Below are positions 13,121 to 25,000 of a stretch of DNA of 64,000 bases, in pieces. The number at the start of each line of letters is the position of its first letter. The first letter of the stretch is position 1. Position numbers and translations under genes: made by a program. The notes beneath the pieces were generated by a model. The model was given only the letters and a program-made list of their open reading frames with translations, searched no databases and had not been told where the DNA came from. The stretch comes from Campylorhamphus procurvoides (lineage: Eukaryota > Chordata > Aves > Passeriformes > Dendrocolaptidae), in the NCBI GenBank assembly GCA_013396655.1, contig WBMV01003351.1, positions 558,001-622,000 on the forward strand, given 5' to 3'.

Positions 13121-14539
13121 GGACTCCATGTATGATAGTAAACGCGTAACTTCTCTGGCTTCTTTAGTGTGTTCACACTGTGTTTTGACCTGTACTACCT
13201 TATTAAGAGTGAATATAGCAGAATACAATAATCACTTATTTGCAATTTCTTTTGCTTTTAGCTCTGAGTGAAACTATGCTGTTTTCACATTATTGTCTTC
13301 CTCTAGATCCCTTTGTCTACCTTTAAGATTTACTTAATATTGAAAAATGTTACATTTCTTAATAGTACCTACACATTTGATATCAATAGATGAGTGTACA
13401 CTTGAGTCAGTGAAACAAGGGTATTGAAAGGTAGATGTAGGCTCATCAAATGGTACAAATTTATCGACATACTGATCCTAACATTGTGAGTTTTATATTA
13501 TATAATTACAAGCTTAAAAAACCCCATAGATGATCCTTAGAGTTAATTGAATTCAGAAATGTGCCTTAGGAGATGTCCCTTAAACCTTGTATACTGAGTA
13601 AAGCTTATTTTATACTTACTTTTTGCACTCTTAGATGTTGATTTTATTTCTACGGAGTTTCCCAGTCTTAGAAAAGTAGTATATCTACTTTTACATAGTC
13701 TGAAGTCCAGTGACTGTGGTAAGCTGCAACATATTTGGCTAAAGGTTAGCTAAAATATAGGGGTTTTTTTGTCTCTGCATTATAGCTAAACTGTGGATCT
13801 ATCTACTCTTTTGTCCTTTTTGAAAGGATAAAAGGTGTTCTAACTGCAGTTTTCGAACATCCCAATAGCTTGCTTTGCACCAATCAAATTTGAGCTTCCT
13901 TTGGAAATTATGTTACCTCAAATGCTTACTTTGGGTTCTTCATTCATTATATTGGAGCCAAGTATGGATCTTTTATAGCTGAGTTCATCAATGAAACAGC
14001 AGGCACATAGAGAAATTTTGTGCACATGTAAATATCCAATATGAGGGCAACTTGTACATTATGTCTCACTCTTCTTTTGGGTATAGATGACTCGTATTTA
14101 CTTTGCTCACCAGTTTAATACAATTTTAAATCCATCACATTTTGTCCTGTTGGTTTCACTTCTGTATTCTCATTAATGTGATATTAAAATTGTGTTGAGA
14201 TGGTATTTCTTCTTTTTTAAATGATTATTTAAGACTTTTCAGGGGTTTATTCTGTTTTTCATACAGAAAGCTAAACTGAACATTTCTGCTTAGTAGAGCA
14301 TAAAAATTGGGTGATTCTGCCATTTTCCCCACTGGTTTTCACTAAGTCAGTTTGAAGATGCTAACTTAGCATTGAAAATTGCAATTTTGGACAAAAAAAT
14401 AATTCTTGAAGGGTTTTGTGAGAATTACCTTTGATAACAAAGTATTTTTGGAAGTTTTGATTAATTAAGCAGAAATATAATGAAGCGGTGTTTATAGGAG
14501 GTATCAGAAGTGAGGCACTGAAACCGGTAATGGATGTAG

Positions 14540-14652
14540 TGGTTTTATGGCTTTGTTTTGGTTTTAATTGGGGGGTTTTGGGTGGCTTTTATTTTGGGTG
14601 GGTTTTTTGTTTGGTTTTGGTTTTATTTTGTTTGTTTGTTTGTTTGGGTTTC
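14540..14652 (+). repeat. GTTT/GGTTTT low-complexity tract
   Basis: Degenerate run of TTTTG and GTTT units on the plus strand. The 64-codon open frame across it (Gly, Phe, Leu, Val-rich) is an artefact of this composition. Confidence 0.8.
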
Positions 14653-16189
14653 ACCTCCCCCCCACAGGAAACAGACATGTGAGAACTGGCTGCTGATTTA
14701 TTCATTTTAAAAAATAATAAGAATCATGTGTCAGGTACTGGAAATAAGAAATGTGCTGCAGTTGAAAATATGAGTCTGTTAATTCACATAAGTATTGCTA
14801 CTTAGATAAAGGGTTTTCTTTATGTTGGATAGAAAATGTTTTTGTTTTCATAATTTCTTGGAAAAGAATTTAATTGTAATCTCGCCAGATGGGTGATCTC
14901 AGGTGAGTTTAAACTAAGCAACCTTCAAGCAACAGCTTCTGAACTTCTCATTGGGAAAATTCGATTTATAGGCCCTACAGGAAATTGCTTTCCACAAATA
15001 ATATATTGGGTATAGAAGGAAACTCCTCCCTCAGAGTCTAGTAAGTTATTAAGTTATAGAATTACTCAGGACACATTTAATAATACTAAACTTCATTTGC
15101 ATCTGCTGCACTGAAATATTTAGGGTAATTTGCAAAACAGAATTTCTATTTACCTTCTTCTTGTAATCTGTCTATCTAGTTTAACTGCAGAGCAGATATT
15201 TCAGTGATCTTAATTCCTTCCGTAGTGGATCGATACCGGTCAAAGGCATCACATCCCTTATATCTTGGTAGCGTAGCAAAGTTTGCCTCTTAGACTTGTG
15301 GACTAGCTATGCTTTCATATGAAAAAGGCCAGTATTTAATTATTTTAGGGAGCATGAGTTTCGGAGGAACTAAAGCACCATTATCTGCATATTTGAATTA
15401 CCTTAGATGTGTAACCAGCTGCCTGGCTACACAGACTTAATGAATTCTTCCACACTAAATCATAGTACCAAGAACACAGTCTAGTTCTTTATGATAGCCA
15501 GTGGATTTGTGACTTCCCTGGAATAGCTGGAGCTGTAAACCACTGAATGGATAAATGATGCATTATGGTAGTTTCTTCATCCGTGGTAGATGCAATAGTG
15601 GTCTGGGCATATTTTTCAGGCAAAGTAAGTGAAAATTTTGTCCATTCTTCTTATCCCAGAAATCTTACATTTTGGACTTTTGTGCTAGAAGTACCATGTG
15701 CTCTCTGCTTTTAAAAAAACTTTAAAAATATGTCTGTAACTAATATAACAAAAAATATAAAACTCACCTTGTTTATCTTCTTTGATAATATTAAGATCAT
15801 TCTTAGTTTCAGTTTTTCTTAACATGTAATGCATATTATTTATATTACATCAGGAGACAAAAATTCCTTTAGAAATTTCTTTTGGAGAATCCCTCTTTTT
15901 CAAAATTTACAGTGTTTACTATGTTAACAATGTTTTCAGCTTTTTTATGTTTCTGGACTTAATTTATATGACAGACATATAAAGCCTTTTATTTATGACT
16001 GAAATTTCTTCCACTACTGTGAAAGGAGCCAGTTGTATTGCCAAGTTTGGAACCAGGACTTGAGCAAAGAGTTTTCAGTTTTCATTGGTTATTGCCTTTG
16101 AGTTACTTGTTTTTATATAACATTTCTCTTGAAATTATCAAAAATTGAATATTTGCAGATGTTTTGGAGAGTATTGAAGGCTGCACTTT

Positions 16190-16268
16190 GGTTTTGTTGT
16201 TTGTTTGTTTGTTTTGTTTTTTCTTTTTGTTTGTTTTTTGTTGTTTGGTTAGTTTTGGGTTTTGTTTA
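16190..16268 (+). repeat. TTTG/GTTT low-complexity tract
   Basis: Run of GTTT units with T-runs on the plus strand. The overlapping 81-codon open frame owes its Phe/Val/Cys-rich run to this tract and is not a gene. Confidence 0.8.
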
Positions 16269-17244
16269 CATTAAATTAAAGGTGTTTAATAGGTTGAATA
16301 GGTTTCATTTCTTTAGGCAACCTGGAAGGTCTTCCCTGTTACCAGGCATAAATTCATGCCTGCTTTCATCCTGACTCCATAAAGAGGCAAGGTCTTGATG
16401 TAGAACAACCTCTTCCCCATGCCTAGGAAAAAGAAATCCAGAAAGGAGATCTGGACAGATTTAGGCAAAGTCTGGGCTGTCATGGTATCCTTTTTCAATA
16501 GTCTTAATCCTTGCAGCTGGATTTAACATATATAAATTCTAATATTTGCTTTAAAATTGACAATTATCTGTCACGGACCTTATTTGTTGCATTGGGTACA
16601 TAGTGTAAGGAAAAAGGTAGGTTAAATTTAATTTAACTTTAAATGGCTGTTGACATTAAAGCCTGTCAGACACTGACTGTTCTACAGGCAGGAAATACCA
16701 ACAGGAGTATCATTCTATGATGTTTTCCCTCCCTTGCCTGCACGTAGAGACTAGCTTAGATAGTGAAGTTTATAATATATCCAAAGGGATCTTACTCGCC
16801 CAATAATTTGAAACTATTTTGCTTTCTTAAAAATAGCTTTTATGCAAATCAGGCTATTCTAATTATATTAGTTGTTTCAATACTGAATTTTATGAAGTTT
16901 TAATTTTTTTCAATATACATTGAAAAAAAACTGTAAAATTATGGTAAGAAAAGGACACCTCATAGTAGAGAATGGTAGAGTACTTAAAATACTAGAGTAG
17001 CATCACGCGCTGCTGTCTGTATTTAGCTAATGCCTGTGAATCCAAATAATGAGTTATGGCCCTTTGGGCTATAAGGTGTGAGGTAGAGCTAAAGTATTTT
17101 CTTGCTTCAGATGAGATGACAGTCTGTGTACTGAATGCAGGATGAAAACAGAGCACTGCCATGAGATCATGAGACAAACATTGCTTAGCAATATAGCCTA
17201 TGTTTTAGTGCACCAATTGCTTAGGGGTTTTGGTTTCTTTTATG

Positions 17245-17835
17245 CATCATAGCCAATACCAGTTTTAGGAAGGGAATTGATGGTGGATTACAAGATAGCT
17301 CTAGGGGGCTTTTAAAGGAGATCCTCCCAGGCATGAAAGGCAGTATAAGAGTAAGCCTGAAATTGCTTCCTGAAAAATGTAGCAAGAGTGATGAAGGAAG
17401 GCAGGCTTGGGCTCATAGAAAGCAGAAGTGTAGGTACATAGTGTGAAGAGTGGCCATTAGGGTACCTGCTAATAAAGACAAATAGTGTGTATTTGATGAG
17501 ATAGAAGAATCAGTGAAAGGGCATTAAGGGAAAAGAAGTGAGCTAGGAAAATATTCCTTACAGTAGCATTCTGAATAGATTTGCGTGAGGCAAGATCATC
17601 TCTCAAAACTGAAAAATAAGACTTTCCAATAAGCAAGATATGAGATGATGAGGATCTAGGGAGAGATTTAACTGCATAGACAGAGAGGAGTATGGTATCT
17701 TATAGCTATTATGCAGAATGAATCAACACAAATTAGATGTAGCTGGGTTATGAGGCTCTGGAGAGCAGGCTGAGTCAAAGATGATGCCTAGGTTATAGTC
17801 CTTAATCTTATACTGAGCCTGATAGGTTCTTTAAC
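17245..17835. mobile_element. ancient amniote interspersed repeat (LINE-related, family uncertain)
   Basis: About 590 bp that resembles an old interspersed repeat I have seen in many amniote genomes. Landmarks in order are CATAGCCAATACC, GAATCAGTGAAAGGGCATTA, GTAGCATTCTGAATAGATTT, AGATATGAGATGATGAGGAT, TATCTTATAGCTATTATGCA, GAGTCAAAGATGATGCCTAG and GTTATAGTCCTTAATC. The match is from memory of the repeat, not a database search. It is strongly diverged and has no long open frame, so this is a fossil. The exact family (L2- or CR1-clade related, or other) and its strand are uncertain. A second, shorter piece of possibly the same family lies near 49150-49370. Confidence 0.5.
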
Positions 17836-20128
17836 ATTAAATTTGTTGTTCATCATACTTTTTAGAGTAATTGTGTAAGAATATTTCAGTAGAAAAAGGA
17901 AAGGATGAATATCTTTTCCAAAGTAGAAAGGGAAAATTGCCTAGAAATGCAGGGGGAGTAGCAGAAAATCTCCTAAAATACCTGCCCTAAGTAACGTATA
18001 TAATCAGCTTCCACCATTTGTGACAATGGAGTTCTTAGAGAAGTAAGGTAAAGGAAAAAGCAAGAACAATAATTCAACTTCACAAGCTCAGCTCAGCAAT
18101 ATGAGGCTGAGCTGGAGATCTTTGCTCCCTGACAAGTTTTCTAACATTGACATTTTATTAATTCCCTCCTCACAGTGTGCCTACCCATCCCAAGCTGGGA
18201 AGCAGCTTACCTGTACTCAAGCATCAGTTCATCTGGATCTCCTGGATCCTGAAATACACAATATCATACAGAAATGTCCACGCTTGCTTTTTGCATTGAC
18301 AATTTGGAATGTCTGTGCCATAATATGGTTGCGGCAGGTCACTTTACAGGTCACTTTCTTAGGCATTTTATTTATTTATTTACTTGCTAAAATTTTCTAG
18401 GGAGCAAATACCTAGCTATAACTACATGTTAAAAACCATGTACCAGGTAGAGATACTTGGTCAAAAGGAGATTTTTAGTCAATAACAGAATTCTCATCAG
18501 TAGAAACCATTAAATGAGCAAGCGATTTTGACTTTACATAGCCTTTTTGAAAAAAACAAACAAACAAACAAACAAAACCACAAAACCAAACCAAGAAAAA
18601 AAACCAAACTTAAAACCCTCCAAACAAAACAAACCCAACAAGCAGATAAAAGCATGATACACAGTAAATGAAATCCATTAACTGGTTTGATTTATTCACT
18701 TTGACTGGTAGGGTGCACAGGATTCCAGATGCTTCTTTTGTTTTTCTATCATTTTCCTTATTGCTTTGTGTTAGAAATCAGGTTGCAAGGCTCACATATT
18801 AAAAAAAAAAAAAAAAAAAGTTTTCAATCAAGTCAACCAATATATTAAAATAGCAAAAATAAAGTTTTTTCTGCATACATTAGTACAAGTATGAGTTGGT
18901 TTGTATTTATTCACTGCTGATTTAAAATATTTTCACAATATTGCTTGTAGTTACTCCCCAAAATAATGTACTGTCACATGCATTTTATATGATGGCCCTC
19001 CTATGAGTGCTTTTAGCAAGCTCTGCCCTTTGAGCAGCCTGTATATTTTAATGGAGATTGAGGCAGTGGAGAGAGGAAAGCTACAGAAAAAGATTATGCG
19101 TTAGGAAAGGAAAAAAGGCTGTGATTAACTAGCTTGACATTCACTACTACTTTGGTACAAGGTGGAGAAAAAAATGTTTCCTGTGAAATAACTGCAGCAT
19201 TTAGAACTGTTCATATTTGTTTTAAGCTGTTCAACTTCAATTTTCATTTTTTAATCTTCTATTTTTATAGTTAATACTACATTGCCAAATATAATTGATA
19301 ACAATTGACTATTATTTTAAATAAAAAATTATAATTTTTCTGAAGTTCTTAGAGTTCAGAGCATTTCCTTCAACTTTTTTCATTCCGTTTTTTTACTATT
19401 TCACTTCTATATTCACTCAATAATCTTCACAAAGGATAAATTCTTTTTTTTTTTCATATACTGTGGATGACAAAAATTAAACTTATCATTGAACACAATT
19501 CACAAAGTAATCATACAGGTAAATACTAAGCTAGCTGTTGTGGTGTAAACTTACAAGAATGTTGTGATTTAAGTCACAATTTAAATAGAGTGACCTTTAA
19601 CCTCAAGCTGTAAGGGAAGAATTTCTTTTTACAGATGTGAATCTAAATTTGTAATCTTAATTAGTCATATTTAGCACCCAACAGTTGAAGAAAATCTGTC
19701 TAAAATTAAGTCAGACTAGTTTTTCACAGGAACATTTAGGGGATACTAAGATCTGTTATTGCTGAAGATGTTCATTAACCACATTGTTAGAGGATGGAAC
19801 ACTTTCATTTTACCTGAGTAACTCTAGAGACAAAAATATTAACAAAAAGAAGAGCTAAAACTGGTATTTCTCTTTTTGTAAACGTGTTACTATAATCCTA
19901 AATAATTTCTTACTTACTTCTCTATATCTCTCCAATGAATATTTACATATTCAGTACTCATGCTTAAACACACCACACAAATTTAAGGGTATCTTCGTAG
20001 GACTTTTGAGCACTCTGTAAATTACATGATCCCCTCTTTATCACCACTTGAAGTATTAACTTTTCCCTTGTCCTTGCTAAGCAAAGAAATTATTTTTGCT
20101 TCAGAAACATGAAAATGATTGTTTTCTA
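17836..20128. other. unique AT-rich DNA with A-rich tracts
   Basis: No gene recognised. A CAAA-rich tract lies at about 18546-18640 and an A-run at about 18801-18819. The 99-codon open frame at 18101-18400 has no recognisable domain. Confidence 0.45.
18546..18640 (-). repeat. CAAA/ACCAAA low-complexity tract
   Basis: Run of CAAA and ACCAAA units on the plus strand. It is the complement of the GTTT tracts seen elsewhere in the window. Confidence 0.75.
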
Positions 20129-20687
20129 TGTGGTGGTTGGTTTATCCTGACAATCACCTAAAAATCACACAGCCACTCTCTTACTCCCCTCTCCTCCAGC
20201 TGGACAAGGCAGTGAGCAGGGAAATTAAAATAGATAAAAATCATGGGTCAGGATGAAGACAGTTTAAGGAGTGGAGAAAAGGGGGGGAAAAAACCCCCAA
20301 AACCAAAATCAAACAAGTGTTGCAAAAGTAATCCTTCACCACCTCCCACAAGTATGCCAAGATAGTCTCTGAGCAATGGTTACATCCCCCAATTTTTACT
20401 TATGGGCATAATGTTATGTTGCTTGCTATGTGTTTTTGGTCAGTTTGGGTCAACTGCCAAGGTTCTTTCTCCTCCCAACTTCTTTTGCATCCTCAGCCTA
20501 CCCATTGCAGGGACCAGATTGGAAAAAAAAATCAAAAAAACAAACAAAAACCCACCACCTTAATGTTGTCCAGGCAGTGCTCAGAAACAGCCAAAACACT
20601 GGTGTTATCAACACTGTGTTAGTGACAAATCCAAAACGCAATACTGCACTATTATGAAGAAAATTAACTCCAACCCCGACAGATCCA
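20129..20687 (-). mobile_element. solo LTR, avian ERVL-type, copy 3 (minus strand)
   Basis: Same LTR family as copies 1 and 2, in reverse orientation. Reading the plus strand the landmarks run backwards: TGTGGTGGTTGGTTTA (left end), CAGCCACTCTCTTACTCCCC, GAAGACAGTTTAAGG, TTGGTCAGTTTGGGTCAACT, AACAGCCAAAACACTGGTG, TTATCAACACTGTGTTAGTG and TATGAAGAAAATTAACTCCA. These are reverse complements of blocks in the other two copies, for example GTTGATAACAC and GAGTTAATTTT. The right boundary near GATCCA is approximate. The CRE is gone. A short poly-G/poly-C stretch near 20280-20297 and an A-rich stretch near 20521-20548 interrupt it. No retroviral genes flank it. Confidence 0.8.
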
Positions 20688-20878
20688 TAGACTGAATATA
20701 TTTATACACATATTTAAGTTATATATATTTTCATACTTTTATACAGCTCTTCCACAAACACTTTTGTTCAGCCGTATTAACTGAACAAGGGAGAGACACA
20801 TATTGAGGTATTTCCCTTCCTTTTTCCTGAGCTTTGCCCTTTCTTCTTTCCTTGCTTCCCCATCATCCCACACTTCTC

Positions 20879-20935
20879 TTTCCCCTTGCCTTGCCTTGCT
20901 TTGTCTTGCCTTGGTTTCCCTTCCCTTTGCTTCCC
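20879..20935 (+). repeat. CCTTG/CCCTT-rich low-complexity tract
   Basis: Pyrimidine-rich run of degenerate CTTGC and CCTTG units. Open frames on both strands across it (Lys/Arg/Glu-rich on minus, Pro/Leu-rich on plus) are compositional artefacts. Confidence 0.65.
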
Positions 20936-21430
20936 ATGACATTGTCAGATTGGGATGAGTGGGACAGCACACAATACACACAACTGGAAATATGTTATTC
21001 TTACCAGTACATTTGCTGCAGAACTTCTACCAAGTTCAAGAGCAGAAGAAAATTTGTCTGTGGTAGATTAGATGTATTGTAGGAATGTTGCAGTGTTTTG
21101 TTTTTTTTTTTTAAATTGTGTGGCAGATAATGTAAAGTAAGTACTGGGGAGATGGATCATGAGAATGTATTAAAATTTTCACTTTTTCTGTCTATCAGGA
21201 AAGAGTAATATTTTGGGAGCTATAAAATAATCATAAAAACATCATCCTGAAGAACTGAGTCTCAGTGCTTAACACTCTTGCTCTAATGGCATTTCACCTT
21301 TCATTTCTATTCAACTGAAAGCATTTTCTGCAGTAAAACAAACTGTGATACTGATGAACACTGACATTTGCTAACAGTATTAAGTTGTAAAACAAAGGCT
21401 GGGGAGATAATAGACCCAACAGGAGAGTAT

Positions 21431-21480
21431 CCACAGATTAGAAGAGAAAGAATACCCACAGATTAGAGGGGAAAGAATAC
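21431..21480 (+). repeat. 25-bp tandem duplication, two copies
   Basis: Two adjacent 25-bp units (21431-21455 and 21456-21480), each starting CCACAGATTAGA and ending GAAAGAATAC. They differ by only two A-to-G changes, so the duplication is fairly recent. Confidence 0.9.
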
Positions 21481-21970
21481 CAAAAGCTCTTAATTGTCAA
21501 TTCAGACTACTAATCTTGGAGTGAAAAATAAAAGTGAAGATTAGTTTATTATTCTTTTCTTTTGAAGCCAGCATCTCTGTCCGAAAACAAAGACAGAAGA
21601 AGAGTGGCAGAAGTAGCTTGGGAATTGTAAGTCAGAGAGAATATACAGCCAAGTGATAGAGAACAACAGCAAGAAAAACAGCTCAGTTTTAAGAAGTCCC
21701 TATTAATGTGTTATAATTTTAAACCCTGGACCATGCTGTAAAACCAACCATAAGTAAACCAAAAAAATTAAATTAAAAAACTCTGAATATGTGAGAAAGA
21801 AAGCAATAATTTCTTTACAACCAAAATATTGATGTCAGTTTTCCTGATCAATGATGAATCCTTATTTTTTTTGGTCTGTTAACAAAAGGTGAGTAGAAGA
21901 TTTAGTTCAGCTGTGTAAAAAATTTGGCAGCAGCTATTAAGTATGGAGTAGATATGACTCTTTTAGGTCT

Positions 21971-22050
21971 AAGTTTGTTTTGTATTCATAAATGTCAACC
22001 TCAGCTTTTTAAGCTACTTTTGTTTTCATAAATGTCAACTTCAGCTTTTT
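21971..22050 (+). repeat. 40-bp tandem duplication, two copies
   Basis: Units at 21971-22010 and 22011-22050 share CATAAATGTCAAC and TCAGCTTTTT in register, with few mismatches in the last 30 bp. The first 10 bp of each unit are more diverged (AAGTTTGTTT against AAGCTACTTT). Confidence 0.85.
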
Positions 22051-25000
22051 TTTTAATTAAAGTTAAAAAATACGGTTTCTGCCTATCAGTTTATATAAAT
22101 ACTTAAATAAAACTAATAGATACTAACTATATTTGCCATAGTAAATATGTGCTCCAAAAGTCTGTGTGTGCAAGTACAATGGAAACAGAACACATTTATG
22201 GGGAATCAAATATTTTCTTTGAAATGTCAGTGACTATTTTTGATGCACAAGGTTATATGGAAAGCTCATGTGTGAAGCAGTAAAAAAACCCAAACCAAAA
22301 CAAACAAAAAAAGGAATAAATGGAGACATCTAAAAGAAAGTCTTAGAGATAAAAATATCTGTTATAGAGTCAAAGAAAAAGTATTATGATGTGTTTTATG
22401 TTTCCGTTCTTCTTCTGGCTTCTCAAACTCAGCTTTAATTTTTCTCTATTATGTTATGCTCTAGGGATAAAGTTAATCTCTGTTCGAAAAGGATACTCTC
22501 CAGTTTTATCTTTAAATTATATTGCATTCTAGATCTTTTATTAAAAAAAATGTATTTAGAGTGATTTTAAGATTACTGCATAAGGAAATGGGAGTAAATA
22601 TGTACACACAAACATTTTCCTTAGTAGTTCACTTGAAAGACGTTTGGTTGTGAACAGTCTGAAAAACTAAGAGGAGGAAACATTTTAACTTGAAATGAAA
22701 CTCCATTACTGCAGAGACATTGTGTGAAGATGCAGTGTGGAGGACTAAGCTAGATTATGTTGAACTATAGATAACATAAGGAAGAGCGTGTGGGAGAAAG
22801 GGCACAAAAAAAGAAAGCAGAGATAATAAGCATCAAGAAACAGAGAAGTTGTGCAGTCATAAGTGTGAAAACAAGAAATCTCTGTATGGGATGGAGATGT
22901 GAGAAAAAAACAACTGGAAAGAAAAAGGACCATCTGAGCCTGAGCTTTTAGTCTCCAGCTCCCTGTACCACCAGTGGAGAGAGGGGCTGTCATTGTCCGA
23001 GTGAGGAACGCCACTTACTGAGCCTACTCTACTGCTGCCTCATGTGAGTTGGCAGCTACTTCTCTCTGCTGACTGTTGTGAGATGATGAGTAATGCATAA
23101 CTCAGAATACAGAAAAGTGATGCATAGCTTGTTAACCATACCAAATGAATGGTATGAAGTCCGCTCAAGTGGGAAAATGGATACTGATTTTGCCATATAT
23201 TATTTCAAAATATACAGTCATTATTCAGATGATAAGTAATCATGGAAGAAGTCAGAAGAATTCTTTATATAACATCTAAGCCACCTCACATGACACTTTG
23301 GAAGACTTTTGTACCAAATATATTCATCTGAGGTTTTTCCTGAATGTATTCTAAATGCTAAGGAGTAATTAGTTAATTAAAAATACTAGTGATCTTTTGC
23401 ATTGAAAGATAAAAGTCAATTTCTACTCTAGTGATCTTAAGTATTTTGAAAAGCAGCATATTACACTGACTGTTCCATGATTTCAACTTTCTGATCAGTT
23501 AAACTTAACAGCCAATTCCATTTAATCAGACGGCACTACTAAAGTATGTTCTTCTCTTTTGTCTTTAATCTTTTGTCTTTTATCTTTCATCTGTTCTTTC
23601 TGCCAGAAAGAGGAAGAAATGGCTAGTTGCAACAGTATTCATATTAGGATTGGACTGGGATCCCAGCATTCTCTTCTAGTAATTTACAACGAAGTCTTCA
23701 GGATTCAATGCATTTACATACTAACCATCATAAAGAATTCACATGCATATGCCCTAACACCACCTGATTTCTTTGTGAAAATGGACAGACTGTTTGAAGC
23801 AAAACCCCATTCCTCCTTAGAGCAATGTTTTTCTGCATCTCCTTCACCTTATGCCCTGGTCATTCTTTTTTGAACACAAAATCAGTACTTCATAGGTGAT
23901 AAGTATTTTTATGTAATTAGTGGTGTTCACCATTTCAATATACCACATAATTTGTAATGCTAGCTAAAATGTGTGATTGCATAAGCTGTGCCCACATAGA
24001 ATTATTAGAGGTGTTTATACCCTCAAGTTTTGCTAAGACATTCAAGAACAAAGCACATTCAGAGAAAAGAGGTAGAAATTACTGTAAGAAATATTATTCT
24101 ATCAAATTTGTCCCTTATTCATACATCTGGGCTGCAGGGTAACAGAAGAATTGCCATTACATTGAAATTTATACCTCACTCACCTTCACAATCACAAGGC
24201 TTCTCTGATCTCAATTTCAGTGAAAATTCTATCATTTCCACCACATAAATAAGCCTTTAGTGTGTAGAAGTTCCCCTCCCTCGCATGATTATTAATTCAT
24301 ATGTTGTGAATTTTGATTTGGTCTAATATCTTCCATTGTTGTGCATTTTGGAAAATGAGTGGAAGTCATTTGGGTTAAGTAAACCACAGTCCTTTCTTCC
24401 CGTTGTTTTTCTTCTGTTCTCATATCCAAGGAGCAGTAGTGCACATGTCATAATGGAGTGAGGAAACCTTGAAGAGCTGTGCTATTAAACAGTGCATTAA
24501 GCAAAGCCTCTTCAGACAGTCCATTCCGAGAAGAGGTCTGCTCCATACAAACAAAGCTCTTGAGATGCACTTTGTTGTGTTCTTACCATTCAGAAAAGCA
24601 CTATTATCCTGTGGCTGTGACTCTGTGCACAATATTTCAATTGGTTCCATTTCACTGGTTTTACAGGAAACAATAAAAGAAGCCTATTGTTCCCAGCTAT
24701 CCAGCATGAGAATAGACCATGCTGAATCTCTATCATCATTTGAAAGCCTTATAAAATATTTAATGTAGTTATACCTTTTAGAAGTCATAGACAAACATCC
24801 TTATTCCATGAAAACAACTAAAATTATTTTTTTTTATTACAGCAGTATTGGTCATTTATTACAACCCTAAACAAGTGTTTGTTAGGAATTGGTGTTCTTA
24901 AAATTACTTATAAAATGACAGAGGAAAATATCTGTGATGTTTTCTCAAAGCTGTTTGTGTTGCAAGCATAAGCAGCTGCCTTTTGTCCAACATGAAAAAT

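Larger units (their letters stand above)
13121..17244. other. unique AT-rich DNA with GTTT-rich tracts
   Basis: No gene recognised. The stretch contains the two G/T-rich simple tracts listed separately; the remainder shows no repeat family that I can name. Confidence 0.45.

Noticed and set aside
14488..14682. Hydrophobic Gly/Phe/Leu/Val-rich 64-codon frame as a small membrane protein
   Set aside because: It is a translation of a GTTT-rich simple tract.
20129..20692. Target duplication for LTR copy 3
   Set aside because: TTCTA on the left and TAGAC on the right do not match, and the right end is not sharply defined.
20739..21082. Lys/Arg/Glu-rich and Pro/Leu-rich frames across the pyrimidine tract
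   Set aside because: Composition of the CCTTG-type tract explains both.
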